In this document: positions 17,804 through 27,971 of the stretch, in pieces
How positions within the stretch are numbered: position 1 is the stretch's first letter
Layout: every line of letters starts with the position of its first letter
NCBI RefSeq assembly: GCF_007845635.1
Contig: NZ_SELG01000031.1
Location: forward strand, 124,001-188,000
Direction: 5' to 3'
Source of the DNA: Apibacter muscae
GTDB lineage: Bacteria; Bacteroidota; Bacteroidia; Flavobacteriales; Weeksellaceae
DNA length: 64,000 nt
Translations under genes and position numbers: made by a program
Notes under the pieces: generated by a model
Database searches by the model: none
What the model was told of the DNA's origin: nothing
The model's input: the letters and a program-made list of their open reading frames with translations, nothing else

Positions 17804-19933
17804 TTAATCAATCATGGATAGCTGAATTCTTTTTCTATCTATATCTACTTCAATTATTTTCACTTCCACTGTTTGATTAAGATGAACCACCGTATTAATG
17901 TCTGTAACAAATTCCTTGGCAACTTTAGAGATATGGACCAACCCACTTTCTTTAATTCCTATATCTACAAAACATCCAAAATTTGTTATATTATTGATTA
18001 TACCCGGTACTTTCATACCTATTTTTAGATCTTCTATGGTTTTTAATGTTGAGTCAAAAGTGAAAATTTGTGATTTTTTTCGGGGATCTAATCCTGGCTT
18101 TTCTAATTCTTTGATAATATCTTTTAAAGTTGGTAAGCCTACTTCTGAAGTTATATAGCTATCTAATTTTATTTTTTTTATTTCTTCTGAATTGCAAACT
18201 AAATTCTCTACTTTCAGACCTAAATCTTTAGCCATTTGTTCTACAATAGGATAACTTTCGGGATGTACGGCTGAGTTATCTAAAGGATTTTTTGCATTTG
18301 GTATTCTTAAAAAAGCAGAAGATTGTTGAAACGCCTTGTCTCCTAAACGAGGGATTTTTTTTAATTCTTCTCTTTGAGTAAACAATCCTTTTTCCGTTCT
18401 ATATTTTATGATATTTTCAGCTAACTTTTCACCTATTCCGGATACATAGGAAAGTAACGATTTACTAGCAGTGTTTAAGTTTACTCCTACATTGTTTACG
18501 CAAGACATAACAACTATATCTAACTCATTTTTTAACAATGTTTGATCTACGTCATGTTGATATTGTCCTACACCTATAGATTTAGGATCAATTTTAACAA
18601 GCTCTGCCAATGGATCTGACAATCTTCTTCCTATAGACACAGCACCTCGAACCGTTACATCATAATTGGGGAATTCCTCTCTCGCTAATTTGGATGCGGA
18701 ATAGACTGAAGCTCCGGCTTCATTTACTACAAATACTTTTAAAGGACGATCAAAAGCTATGGATTGAATTAAACGTTCGGTTTCTCTGGATGCTGTTCCA
18801 TTTCCAATTGAAATTGCTTCAATTTTGTAAGCGTTAATGAGAGACTTAATTTTTTTTATAGACTCTTTGATTTCTTTTTGTGGGGCATGTGGATAAACAG
18901 TATCGTTATGTAAAAGTTCTCCTTGTTCACTTAAACAAACGATCTTACATCCGGATTTGTATCCGGGGTCTATAGCTAAAATTCTTTTTTCTCCCAATGG
19001 TGGTTGTAACAAAAGTTGTTGCAAATTGGCTGAGAAAACTTGTATTGAAACCTTATCTGCTTGCACTTTAGCTTCTTGCAAAATTTCATTGCTTAGTGCT
19101 GGTTCTAACAATCGTGAAAATGAATCCTTAATGGCTAAGTTAATTTGTTTACTTATTTCTTTTTGATTGGTCTTTAGAATATTTCTCTCTATAATTTCTA
19201 TTGCCTGCTCTTTATCAACTTTTATTTTAACTCTTAAAAAACCTTCATTTTCTCCTCTCATCATTGCTAATATACGGTGAGAAGGAGATCTCTTTAATGG
19301 TTCTGAAAATTCAAAATAATTTAGATATTTCTTTGCTTCTTCTTCGTTTTCTTTATTTTTAACAATCGCAGATTCAATTATTGCCGTTTGTTTATAAAGT
19401 TTTCTTAATTGTGCACGTATTATCTCATTTTCGTTCATCCATTCTGCCATAATATCTCTTGCTCCTTGCAATACTTTCTCTACATCGTTAAGCTCTTTAT
19501 TTATATATTTATTGGCTAAAATTTCTAAATCTGTTATAGGATTTTGCTTCATTAAAATCTTAGCTAAAGGCTCTAACCCTTGCTCTTTAGCTACTGAGGC
19601 TCTTGTTTTTCTCTTCTTTTTATAAGGAAGATAATAATCTTCTAAAAGGGTTAAATCGTAACAGTTTACAATTTTATCATTTAGTTCTTGCTTTAAAGCT
19701 CCTTGTTCATCAATATTCTTTAAGATACTTTCTTTCCTCTTTTGTATGTCTTCAAATTCTGTTTTTAACTTAGCAATTTTCTGGATTTGTACTTCATCTA
19801 AATTCCCTGTCATTTCCTTTCTATATCTTGAAATAAAAGGAATGGTAGCCTCCTCATCAAGTAATCTTAATGTATTTTCAATTCCTTTTGTGGGCAGTTC
19901 TGTTTTTTTCTGTATGAAGGAAATTTTATTCAT
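17804..19933 (-). CDS. tex: Tex-family transcription accessory / S1 RNA-binding protein
   Basis: A 709-residue nucleic-acid-binding protein. Domains in order: helical Tex N-terminus (about 1-185), YqgF/RNase H-like domain opening with ILAIDPGYKSGCK (about 320), helix-hairpin-helix repeats (NTASKSLLSYVSGIGEKLAE at about 500 and IPRLGDKAFQQSSAFLRIPN), and a C-terminal S1 domain (about 635-705) with NNITNFGCFVDIGIKESGLV. Tex binds RNA/DNA in the cytoplasm and is linked to transcription; its exact role is not settled. It is slightly shorter than enterobacterial Tex but complete. It lies between the dcw terminator and the polysaccharide operon and is probably a separate unit. Confidence 0.95.
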   Translation of the reverse strand: MNKISFIQKKTELPTKGIENTLRLLDEEATIPFISRYRKEMTGNLDEVQIQKIAKLKTEFEDIQKRKESILKNIDEQGALKQELNDKIVNCYDLTLLEDYYLPYKKKRKTRASVAKEQGLEPLAKILMKQNPITDLEILANKYINKELNDVEKVLQGARDIMAEWMNENEIIRAQLRKLYKQTAIIESAIVKNKENEEEAKKYLNYFEFSEPLKRSPSHRILAMMRGENEGFLRVKIKVDKEQAIEIIERNILKTNQKEISKQINLAIKDSFSRLLEPALSNEILQEAKVQADKVSIQVFSANLQQLLLQPPLGEKRILAIDPGYKSGCKIVCLSEQGELLHNDTVYPHAPQKEIKESIKKIKSLINAYKIEAISIGNGTASRETERLIQSIAFDRPLKVFVVNEAGASVYSASKLAREEFPNYDVTVRGAVSIGRRLSDPLAELVKIDPKSIGVGQYQHDVDQTLLKNELDIVVMSCVNNVGVNLNTASKSLLSYVSGIGEKLAENIIKYRTEKGLFTQREELKKIPRLGDKAFQQSSAFLRIPNAKNPLDNSAVHPESYPIVEQMAKDLGLKVENLVCNSEEIKKIKLDSYITSEVGLPTLKDIIKELEKPGLDPRKKSQIFTFDSTLKTIEDLKIGMKVPGIINNITNFGCFVDIGIKESGLVHISKVAKEFVTDINTVVHLNQTVEVKIIEVDIDRKRIQLSMID

Positions 19934-19963
19934 TTGAGTTATAAATTATATAGATATATAATT

Positions 19964-20001
19964 AAAAAAAGAGCTTACTTAAAGTAAGTAGCTCTTTTTT
20001 T
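19964..20001. terminator. Hairpin terminator at the end of the dcw operon
   Basis: A run of seven A, an imperfect stem (GAGCTTACTT paired with AAGTAAGTAGCTC, with a small bulge), then seven T. It lies just after yqeY on the minus strand and shortly before tex. The symmetry of A and T runs allows termination in either direction, but only the minus-strand operon needs it. Confidence 0.8.
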
Positions 20002-20021
20002 AATTAAACGTTCAACTTATT

Positions 20022-20468
20022 TTAAGCTAATAAATTTTTGACAGTTTGAGAGATTAGTTTTCCTTCTGCTTTACCTTGTAATTTTTTGGAGGCTACTCCC
20101 ATTACTTTGCCTAGGTCTTTGATATCTTTTGCTCCTACTTCTTCAATAATTGCCTGAATTTCATTTTCTAATTCTTCAGGCGTTAATTGTTCAGGTAAAA
20201 ATTGCTCTATAACTTTTGCTTGTGCTATCTCATTATCTGCCAGTTCTTGTCTATTATTGGCTACGAATTGTTCGTAGGCTTCCTTTCTTTGCTTCACTAA
20301 TCTTTGTAATAAGAGTACTTCTTGCTCTTCGGTTACTTCTCCATCTCCTCCTCCAGTTTTTAAAAGTAATAGTTGTGACTTTATAGCTCTTAGTGATTCT
20401 AATGCAACTTTATCTTTTTCTTTCATGGCTGCTTTCATTGCATCCATAATCTTAGTTTCTAAACTCAT
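20022..20468 (-). CDS. GatB/YqeY domain-containing protein
   Basis: A 148-residue helical protein of the YqeY family, beginning SLETKIMDAMKAAMKEKDK. It contains LESLRAIKSQLLLLKT, FLPEQLTPEEL and a C-terminal GKVMGVASKKLQGKAEGKL, all typical. The fold matches the tail domain of the GatB amidotransferase subunit, which contacts tRNA, but the role of free-standing YqeY is not firmly known. It begins nine bases after ftsZ and is followed by the operon terminator, so it is the last gene of the dcw transcript. Confidence 0.92.
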   Translation of the reverse strand: MSLETKIMDAMKAAMKEKDKVALESLRAIKSQLLLLKTGGGDGEVTEEQEVLLLQRLVKQRKEAYEQFVANNRQELADNEIAQAKVIEQFLPEQLTPEELENEIQAIIEEVGAKDIKDLGKVMGVASKKLQGKAEGKLISQTVKNLLA

Positions 20469-20477
20469 ATTTTTTAT

Positions 20478-22232
20478 TTAATCTACATTGTCATGGAAAA
20501 AATTGTTTGGACGAATCTTTATTTCATTTGAGCTTTTATTAAAATAAATCTCTGATTCATCTTCTGATTCTATTCTATTATCTAAATTAATTCCTTGTCT
20601 CAAATACGCTGGAACTCGTTCAACTTCATCTACATTTTGCTTGTTTAATCCTTGAAATTTACTATTTAATTTTTTTAATCTTGCTCTTCTTTCTTGAATT
20701 TTCTTGTCCATTAATTCCGCTAAAGAATTATCTTCATTTTCAATGGTATTCGTTTCAACTAAAGAAGATATTCCTTCGTTCGTACTTTCTATTTTTTGAG
20801 CAAAATTTTCTACTTCGTCTAACGTAAATATGGTTGACTGATTTCCAAATGAATTATTGGTTTTAGTTTCCTGTATGTTCGTTTGCTCCTTGTTTATAGA
20901 CTTAATTTGTTTTAAATCTTCTCTCAATTTACTTTCATCTTTACTTATTATTCTAATATCACTATCTGAAGAGTATGTAGGTGCAATTATTTCTGGCTTA
21001 TTGGATATTCCAAAAGATGTTAGTTCTTCTTCTTCCTCTAATGTGATAATTTTTTGAACGAACGGATCATTGTTTGTATTCAATGTTTCATTTTCGTAAA
21101 TATAGGATTTTATTCTAGGTTCTTCATCGGTCTTTTCTTGTTGAATTTTTATATCATTTTTTTTAGATATATTAAATACTCTATCTTGTAAACCATCATC
21201 CGTTAATGTATGAATAATTCTTTCTTTTTCTTTTCCGCTATTTCTTTCATCATCTACGGGAAATCCTGTGGCTATAACTGTAACACTAATATTGTCTCCT
21301 AAATTTTCATCTTCACCAATACCCATAATAATATTGGTATTATTTCCTGCTTCTGATTGAATATGATCATTTATAATTCCTATCTCATCTACAGTTATTT
21401 CATCTTCTCCTGAAACAATTAATAGTAAAACATTTTTTGCTCCTGTAATTTTATTATCGTTTAATAATGGAGAATCTAGGGCCGTCATAATTGCTTCTTG
21501 AGCTTTGTTAGGTCCTGATGCAATGGCTGAACCCATAATCGCTGTTCCACTATTGGCTAGAACAGTCTTTGCATCCCTTAAATCTATATTTATTGAATAG
21601 TTTTTGGTAATTACTTCTGCTATTCCTTTAGCGGCGGTACTTAGTACTTCATTCGATTTGGAAAATCCTGATCTATAACCTAAATTCCCATATAGTTCTC
21701 TCAATTTATCATTTTTTACTACAATTAGGGAATCTACTGATTTTCGTATTTTTTCTAATCCTTTTTCGGCTTGCTCTAATCTACTTTTTCCTTCAAAAGA
21801 AAATGGTATAGTAACTATTCCTACTGTCAAAATACCCATTTCTTTAGCAATGCCTGCAATAATAGGTGCGGCACCCGTACCGGTTCCTCCTCCCATTCCA
21901 GCTGTTACAAATACCATTTTGGTTTGTTCACCTAAGGCATTCTTGATATCGTCCACACTTTCTAGAGCGGCTTGTTCACCCACTTCTGGGTTTGCTCCTG
22001 CTCCTAATCCTTCGGTAATGGTTGTACCCAATTGAATTTTATTCGGGATAGGGTTATTTATCAGCGCTTGAGCATCTGTGTTACATATAATAAAATCTAC
22101 TCCTGTAATTCCTTGGTCATACATATATCCTACGGCATTATTTCCTCCTCCACCAACTCCAATTACTTTAATAGCAGAAGGTCTGTTTTTTGGTAATTCA
22201 AAAAATAATTTTTTGCTATCGTTATTCTCCAT
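20478..22232 (-). CDS. ftsZ: Cell division protein FtsZ
   Basis: The tubulin-like GTPase that forms the Z ring at mid-cell. The nucleotide-binding GVGGGGNNAV lies near residue 25 and the tubulin signature GGGTGTG is at 114-120. The catalytic T7-loop region is INIDLRDAKT. After the globular core (to about residue 325) comes a very long, charged, low-complexity linker of about 210 residues rich in Glu, Asn, Lys and Ser. A conserved block VERVPAYLRQGINL near the C-terminus probably includes the FtsA-binding tail. At 584 residues it is much longer than E. coli FtsZ, as is usual in Flavobacteriia. It follows ftsA by 13 bases. Confidence 0.98.
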   Translation of the reverse strand: MENNDSKKLFFELPKNRPSAIKVIGVGGGGNNAVGYMYDQGITGVDFIICNTDAQALINNPIPNKIQLGTTITEGLGAGANPEVGEQAALESVDDIKNALGEQTKMVFVTAGMGGGTGTGAAPIIAGIAKEMGILTVGIVTIPFSFEGKSRLEQAEKGLEKIRKSVDSLIVVKNDKLRELYGNLGYRSGFSKSNEVLSTAAKGIAEVITKNYSINIDLRDAKTVLANSGTAIMGSAIASGPNKAQEAIMTALDSPLLNDNKITGAKNVLLLIVSGEDEITVDEIGIINDHIQSEAGNNTNIIMGIGEDENLGDNISVTVIATGFPVDDERNSGKEKERIIHTLTDDGLQDRVFNISKKNDIKIQQEKTDEEPRIKSYIYENETLNTNNDPFVQKIITLEEEEELTSFGISNKPEIIAPTYSSDSDIRIISKDESKLREDLKQIKSINKEQTNIQETKTNNSFGNQSTIFTLDEVENFAQKIESTNEGISSLVETNTIENEDNSLAELMDKKIQERRARLKKLNSKFQGLNKQNVDEVERVPAYLRQGINLDNRIESEDESEIYFNKSSNEIKIRPNNFFHDNVD

Positions 22233-22245
22233 TTGATTCTTTTAT

Positions 22246-23610
22246 TTATTCAGTATCGTTAATATATTTTATAAATTTCTCTTGAAAGGTTGAAAATATG
22301 GACTTCTTTTTTTCTTTTTTCTTTTCTTCTTTTTGAGAAATTTCTTTTATTTTTTTCTCTGTTTCTACACTTTCTTTTTTTATTTCAACTTTCGGTTGAA
22401 TTTCTTTTTCTTGGGTATAATTAAATTTATTCTTATAATTTTCTAAATTGTTTAAACCTGTCATTAAAAGTCCTATAGCCGTTGCATATTCCGGGCTCGC
22501 TAATTCTTTAGGCTGACCACTGGCCAAATGCTCGTTACAATAACCTATACGTACATCCATGCCTGTTGTATATTCCGTTAATTGTCTTAGATGTTTCAAT
22601 TTAGAACCTCCTCCAGTCATTACTATTCCTGCTATTAACTTTTTCTTTTGTTCCTCACATCCATAATTCCTAAGTTCTAAATATGATAAAGAAATAATTT
22701 CTTCAACCCTTGCATGGATAATTTGAGAAAGTTTTTTTACTGTAATTTCCTTAGGCTCTCTCCCATGGAGTCCTGGAATGCTAATTACTTCAATTTCTTT
22801 ATTTTCAGATGGCCAAGCAGATCCATACTTAACTTTAAGTATTTCTGCTTGACGTTCAATGATTGAACAACCGGTTTTAATATCATCTGTTATTACATTG
22901 CCTCCAAAGGGTATAACGGCTGTATGCCTTATTATATTATCTTTAAAAACAGCTATATCTGTAGTTCCTCCTCCAACATCTATTAATGCAACTCCTGCCT
23001 CTTTTTCTTCTTGACTTAATACTGCATCTGAAGAGGCTAAGGGCTCTAATGTGATCCCAATTAAATTAAGTCCGGCTTCCTTAACGCATCTTGCAATATT
23101 CCTCATTAAAGATATTTGCCCTATCACAACATGAAAATTCGCTTCAAGACGACTTCCATGAAATCCTCTTGGCTCTATTATTTCTGATTGTGAATCAACT
23201 TTGTATTCTTGTGGTAATACATGAATAATTTCCTCCCCCGGCAACATTACCAGCTTATGAACTTGATCTTTTAATTTATCAATGTCTACATCATCAATTA
23301 CATCTTCAAAATTTGAACGTGATATATAATCGCTATGTTGTAAGCTTCTTATATGTTGACCCGCAATACCAACCGTTACATCTGTGATCTTATAATTAGA
23401 TGCTTTTTCAGCTTCGCTTACTGCTTTTTTTATTGATTCAATGGTTTGAGTTATGTTATTAACAACTCCACGATGAACGCCTAGACTTTTAGATCTTCCC
23501 ATTCCTAAAATCTCTAGTTTTCCATGCTCATTCTTTTGCCCAACAATAGCTACAATTTTTGTTGTACCTATATCTAAACCTACTGCAATTTTATTCGTAT
23601 CCATACTCAT
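22246..23610 (-). CDS. ftsA: Cell division protein FtsA
   Basis: An actin-like ATPase that tethers FtsZ to the membrane. The 454 residues include the phosphate-1 loop VGLDIGTTKIVAIVG, the phosphate-2 loop ALIDVGGGTTDIAVF and the adenosine motif IVMTGGGSKLKHL. The SHS2 region carries EPRGFHGSRLEANFHVV. A Lys/Glu-rich linker is followed by a short C-terminal segment IFSTFQEKFIKYIND that can form an amphipathic helix, the expected membrane-targeting sequence. Its start overlaps ftsQ by four bases. Confidence 0.97.
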   Translation of the reverse strand: MSMDTNKIAVGLDIGTTKIVAIVGQKNEHGKLEILGMGRSKSLGVHRGVVNNITQTIESIKKAVSEAEKASNYKITDVTVGIAGQHIRSLQHSDYISRSNFEDVIDDVDIDKLKDQVHKLVMLPGEEIIHVLPQEYKVDSQSEIIEPRGFHGSRLEANFHVVIGQISLMRNIARCVKEAGLNLIGITLEPLASSDAVLSQEEKEAGVALIDVGGGTTDIAVFKDNIIRHTAVIPFGGNVITDDIKTGCSIIERQAEILKVKYGSAWPSENKEIEVISIPGLHGREPKEITVKKLSQIIHARVEEIISLSYLELRNYGCEEQKKKLIAGIVMTGGGSKLKHLRQLTEYTTGMDVRIGYCNEHLASGQPKELASPEYATAIGLLMTGLNNLENYKNKFNYTQEKEIQPKVEIKKESVETEKKIKEISQKEEKKKEKKKSIFSTFQEKFIKYINDTE

Positions 23611-24335
23611 CTTTTTGTTGCAACAATTTGATTATCATACATTAAACTTATTTTTTTATAGGTACTAAACCCTACGTAATCTAAATATTTTGTATAGAAT
23701 TCCTTTAAATTGGTTAACTTTTGTTTATTATTTTCAATTTTTCCGTATTCAATGTAGCAATCTGGAACATTAAGGATTAAATGATACAAATCTTTTTTCA
23801 CCTTTTCAATTCCTACAATGTGATTTTTCAATAAATTGTCCTTACAAATAACCTGAACTAAATTAGCAATCCCTTCATATTCATCTTCTTGTATTTCTCC
23901 ATTAACTAATAAACAAGGTAAAGAAAAATTTTTAGATAACGGAAAGCTATTTCCGTAATTATCCAAATAAAATTCATCCTTATTTGTCTTAATTCTAGCA
24001 ATTGGTTGTTTTTGAACCACATGAATATTTATTTCACCATTTAAATCTATGTACACATTATTTTTCAATATAAATGGATTGGCATTTAAACTTTCTTCTG
24101 TTTTTATGGTATTTATATCTTTAATCTTATTTGCTTGAATTCCATTATGTGAGGATTGATCAACTATTTGTTTAACCATATCCTTAGTTATAAATTGAAT
24201 TCGATCTGAATTATCAATTTGGATATTAATCTCATTTATATCTCTATTATCGTGTCTTTTTATTGCGAAATTCATTAAAAAAAACAGCGAGAGGATTAAA
24301 AACAATATTTTTATTAATCTATATTTCAGCTTCAT
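23607..24335 (-). CDS. ftsQ: Cell division protein FtsQ/DivIB
   Basis: A 242-residue single-pass membrane protein: a short cytoplasmic basic N-terminus, one hydrophobic helix (about 7-24) and a periplasmic domain. The N-terminal part of the periplasmic region (about 37-110) fits a POTRA-like domain ending NGEINIHVVQKQPIARI, a typical FtsQ stretch, followed by FYLDNYGNSFPLS. FtsQ links FtsL and FtsB-type proteins to the divisome. Family identity is supported by its position between murC and ftsA (overlaps of 17 and 4 bases) as well as by sequence. Confidence 0.92.
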   Translation of the reverse strand: MKLKYRLIKILFLILSLFFLMNFAIKRHDNRDINEINIQIDNSDRIQFITKDMVKQIVDQSSHNGIQANKIKDINTIKTEESLNANPFILKNNVYIDLNGEINIHVVQKQPIARIKTNKDEFYLDNYGNSFPLSKNFSLPCLLVNGEIQEDEYEGIANLVQVICKDNLLKNHIVGIEKVKKDLYHLILNVPDCYIEYGKIENNKQKLTNLKEFYTKYLDYVGFSTYKKISLMYDNQIVATKR

Positions 24336-25680
24336 TTAACCATTGTAATAAGGGTTGATAAAGTATATCTATATTTCCAGCTCCTACAGTTAACAGTATA
24401 TCAAAATCTTTTTCTTTGATTATATCTAATGCCTTGTCTAGTGTGCTAACTTGCTTTTTATTTAATTGTATTTTTTTATTTAACCACTCAGAACTTACAC
24501 CTTCAATAGGCAATTCTCTTGCAGGATATATATCTAATATTAATAATTGATCTGTTTGTTCCAAGCTTTTAGCAAAATCATTTGCAAAATCTCTTGTTCT
24601 TGTAAATAGATGGGGCTGAAATACTGTAAGTAAATTCTTCCCTGGATATAGGGATCTAATAGTCTCTATAGTTGCATTTAATTCCGATGGATGGTGTGCA
24701 TAATCATCTATATAAATTTTACCATTTTTAAATGTATGATGGGTAAATCTTCTAGCTACTCCTTTGAATTCTGCTAAAGCTTTTCTTAACACACTTGGTG
24801 AAATACCCATTTTCAAGCCTATTCCTAAAGCTGCTATCGCATTTTCTATGTTATGTTTTCCTGGTATGGGTAGAATTAACCCTTCAATATTCAAATCAGG
24901 GGTTACCAGATCAAATGTAAATGTATGGTTCTCTATCTGTATATTTTCTGCATAATAATCTGCTTTTTCTGTTGCTGAATACGTAAAATGCTTTACATTT
25001 ATGGGTAATCCTTTTTTTACTAACAAGAAACCTTCTTCTGGAATCAATTTCGCAAATTCATTAAAAGTATCTACTAAATGACTGGAATCATTATAGATGT
25101 CTAAGTGATCTGCATCCGTAGAGGTTATCGCAGCCATATTAGGAGACAATGCTAAAAAGGAACGATCGTATTCATCTGCTTCTACTACTGATATTTGATT
25201 ACCGTTAAATATAAAATTTGTTTTGTAGTTGGCGGATATTCCTCCTAAAAAAGCGGTTGCTTTTAGATTAGCATATTTACACAAATGTCCTAACAGTGTA
25301 CTTGTTGTTGTCTTTCCATGAGTTCCAGCAATTGCTAAACATTGTGTAAAACGAGTAATTTCTCCTAAAACTTTGGATCGTTTTAAAATAGTATAACCTT
25401 CTTCTATAAAATAATTCTTAATTTTTAAATGATTAGGTATAGCTGGTGTGTAAATGATTAATGTTTCTTCCTTATTAATATTTTCAGGTAACAATTCAGG
25501 ATTATCATCATATATAATTGAAATATTCTCTTCTTCTAACTTTATGGTTAATTGAGTCTGTGTCTGATCATAGCCCCATACTTTAGCTCCTGAAAAGTTA
25601 AAGTATCTTGCAAGTGCGCTCATTCCTATACCTCCTATTCCAAGAAAATAAAAATTTTTATATGTATGAATATCTTTCAT
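24319..25680 (-). CDS. murC: UDP-N-acetylmuramate--L-alanine ligase
   Basis: This enzyme adds the first residue, L-alanine, to UDP-MurNAc in the cytoplasm. The 453 residues show the N-terminal UDP-binding FLGIGGIGMSALARYF, the Mur ATP-binding loop AIAGTHGKTTTSTLLGHL and the central VEADEYDRSFLALSPNMA. The C-terminal DDYAHHPSEL (with the MurC-typical His pair) is also present. It lies two bases after murG and overlaps ftsQ by 17 bases. Confidence 0.98.
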   Translation of the reverse strand: MKDIHTYKNFYFLGIGGIGMSALARYFNFSGAKVWGYDQTQTQLTIKLEEENISIIYDDNPELLPENINKEETLIIYTPAIPNHLKIKNYFIEEGYTILKRSKVLGEITRFTQCLAIAGTHGKTTTSTLLGHLCKYANLKATAFLGGISANYKTNFIFNGNQISVVEADEYDRSFLALSPNMAAITSTDADHLDIYNDSSHLVDTFNEFAKLIPEEGFLLVKKGLPINVKHFTYSATEKADYYAENIQIENHTFTFDLVTPDLNIEGLILPIPGKHNIENAIAALGIGLKMGISPSVLRKALAEFKGVARRFTHHTFKNGKIYIDDYAHHPSELNATIETIRSLYPGKNLLTVFQPHLFTRTRDFANDFAKSLEQTDQLLILDIYPARELPIEGVSSEWLNKKIQLNKKQVSTLDKALDIIKEKDFDILLTVGAGNIDILYQPLLQWLNEAEI

Positions 25681-25682
25681 TA

Positions 25683-26789
25683 TTAAAAATCTAAATTTAT
25701 TTCTGTTAGTATTTGATCTACTATTTCTTCCGTTGCATTAGGCTTTGCCAATTTTCTAATATTTAAACTTAAGCTTTCTCTTAATTCCTGATTATTAATT
25801 AAATTTTCAATTTTTGGTAATAACTCCTGTGAGACATCTCTATCATTGACTTTTATAGCAGCTTCTTTTTTAACCAATTGTTCAGCATTTTTAGTTTGAT
25901 GATCGTCTGCTGCAAATGGAAATGGAATTAATATGGTTGGCTTTCCTGCTAAACACAATTCTGAAATTGCTATAGCTCCTGCTCTGGATACAATTATATC
26001 TGCCGCAGCATAGGCAATTTCCATTTCTTTAATAAATTCTGTACAATGTATTTCTTTATTGTTAAAATTATTTTCTATATCTAGAGATGAAAAATCAGAC
26101 TTACCTACCTGCCATAAAATCTGTGCACCTAAATTTATTACTTCGTTTGCCTTTTGTTTCCAAAAATTATTTATAGTTCTGGAGCCTAGAGAACCTCCAA
26201 TTGAAAGTATCGTTAACTTTTCAGTATTCAATCCTAATTTTTCTTTGGCTTCCTTTTGTGAAATTTTATTTGTAAAAAGAGATTTTCTTACGGGATTACC
26301 TGTTAAACAAATTCTATTATTAGGGAAAAATTTATCCATACCTTCATAAGCTACAAAAATCCTTTTGGATTTAGCTGCCAACTTTTTATTTGTTATTCCT
26401 GCAAATGAATTCTGCTCTTGTAAAAAAATAGGAACTCCAGCATTTACAGCTGTAAATAAAGCTGGTCCCGAAGCGAATCCTCCTGTTCCAATAGCTGCAT
26501 CCGGTTTAAATGTTCGTATGATTTTCTTTGCTTTTATTAAGCTTGAGATGAGTTTAATAGGAAAAGAAAGATTAGCTAACAGGGAAGATCGGGATAATCC
26601 TGAGATCCATAAACCTTCAATTTTATAACCTGCTTGTGGAACTTTTTCCATCTCCATTTTGTCTTGTGCTCCTATAAATAAGAATTCTGCATGAGGAATT
26701 CTACGCTTAATTTCGTCTGCAATAGCTATAGCGGGAAAAATATGTCCGCCAGTTCCTCCTCCACTTATTAAAAACTTAGGCGATTTCAT
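25683..26789 (-). CDS. murG: UDP-N-acetylglucosamine--lipid I GlcNAc transferase
   Basis: A GT28 transferase that converts lipid I to lipid II at the inner face of the inner membrane. The 368 residues contain the first glycine loop SGGGTGGHIFPAIAIADE and the second loop TGGFASGPALF. The acceptor-side QEQNSFAGITNK and the C-terminal donor motif SRAGAIAISELCLAGKPTIL (20 residues) are also present. Its start lies inside the end of ftsW with a 14-base overlap. Confidence 0.98.
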   Translation of the reverse strand: MKSPKFLISGGGTGGHIFPAIAIADEIKRRIPHAEFLFIGAQDKMEMEKVPQAGYKIEGLWISGLSRSSLLANLSFPIKLISSLIKAKKIIRTFKPDAAIGTGGFASGPALFTAVNAGVPIFLQEQNSFAGITNKKLAAKSKRIFVAYEGMDKFFPNNRICLTGNPVRKSLFTNKISQKEAKEKLGLNTEKLTILSIGGSLGSRTINNFWKQKANEVINLGAQILWQVGKSDFSSLDIENNFNNKEIHCTEFIKEMEIAYAAADIIVSRAGAIAISELCLAGKPTILIPFPFAADDHQTKNAEQLVKKEAAIKVNDRDVSQELLPKIENLINNQELRESLSLNIRKLAKPNATEEIVDQILTEINLDF

Positions 26790-27963
26790 AATTTTCTTTT
26801 TCTAGTTTACTGTTATTTTGATTCTCTTTATTAGGAATACCTCTACTTACACTTATTATAATTCCTAAAGCCATATACGTAACCCACATGGACGTTCCTC
26901 CATAGCTTAGTATGGGTAACGGTTGTCCCGTTACGGGAATTAAATTAACTGCTACTGCCATATTTGCAAAAGCTTGAAATATTACGGGTAAGCCTACTCC
27001 TACTACAAGTAAAGACCCAAAGGTATTTTCAATTCTTGTTGCTATTACTATAATTCTCCAGAGTATTAATATATATAGAAAAAAACATATAAAAACTCCT
27101 GCATACCCATATTCTTCAACGATAATGGCAAATATAAAATCTGAGGAGGATTGTGGTAATGTTTGTTTTAATGCGCTTTTCCCTGGACCTCTTGGGTTCA
27201 TTCCTCCTTGTACTATGGCGGCTTTTGCTTGTTGTACTTGATAGCTTTCTTCATGTTCTTCTCCTAAGAAATTATCAACTCTACTTATCCAAGTGTGTAC
27301 TCGATTGCTTGTAAAAGCATCTGGAAATTTCATTACTATAAAAATAAATAAGGTTATCGTAATTATTCCTATTCCTAATATTGATCCTATAATCTTTATG
27401 GGATAACCGCCTATAAATAATAGTGCTAGAGCCATAAAAAATATAATAAGCCCGGTGGAACCATTTGCTGGAAAAATTAATCCCACTATTAAAAATATAG
27501 GTAATAATATTGATACAAAGCTATTGTTAAATGTTATGAAAGAATTTCTGTTTCTATCTAAATATCTTGCTATATAAACGTTAAGCACTAAAGAGGCAAA
27601 CGTGGATGTTTGAAAGGAAAAAGGCACTCCTGGCAATTTCAACCATCGAGAAGCATTGGCGCCTTCAATGTTATTACTCTGCATTAATGTTAACACCAAT
27701 AAAAATATTACTATTGGAAGTAGTAATTTTGAAAATCCTCCAAAATATTTATAATCAAATTTTTGAAATATAAATACTATCCCTATTCCTACAATAATAA
27801 ATCCTGCATGTTTGGCAAAGTGTTCCAATACGGATCCTTGTCCAACTACATATTGTAAGTTTGAGCTTGCTGAATAAACTGGAAGAAACGAGGTAAGCGA
27901 TATAAGTATTATCGCTGCCCACAACGTTGAATCTCCTTTAAAATATTGTTTCAGTCTCAGCAT
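26776..27963 (-). CDS. ftsW: SEDS-family lipid II polymerase FtsW
   Basis: A 395-residue SEDS protein with about 10 membrane helices. FtsW polymerises glycan strands at the septum together with its class B PBP. Family elements are the loop VQQAKAAIVQGGMNPRGPGK, SSSDFIFAIIVEEYGYAGVF and the C-terminal PVTGQPLPILSYGGTSMW. The Asp-containing loop after helix 7 lies in the SSSDFIFA/EE segment. The neighbouring PBP (31997-33961) is its probable transpeptidase partner. Confidence 0.95.
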   Translation of the reverse strand: MLRLKQYFKGDSTLWAAIILISLTSFLPVYSASSNLQYVVGQGSVLEHFAKHAGFIIVGIGIVFIFQKFDYKYFGGFSKLLLPIVIFLLVLTLMQSNNIEGANASRWLKLPGVPFSFQTSTFASLVLNVYIARYLDRNRNSFITFNNSFVSILLPIFLIVGLIFPANGSTGLIIFFMALALLFIGGYPIKIIGSILGIGIITITLFIFIVMKFPDAFTSNRVHTWISRVDNFLGEEHEESYQVQQAKAAIVQGGMNPRGPGKSALKQTLPQSSSDFIFAIIVEEYGYAGVFICFFLYILILWRIIVIATRIENTFGSLLVVGVGLPVIFQAFANMAVAVNLIPVTGQPLPILSYGGTSMWVTYMALGIIISVSRGIPNKENQNNSKLEKENYEIA

Positions 27964-27971
27964 TCTATGAA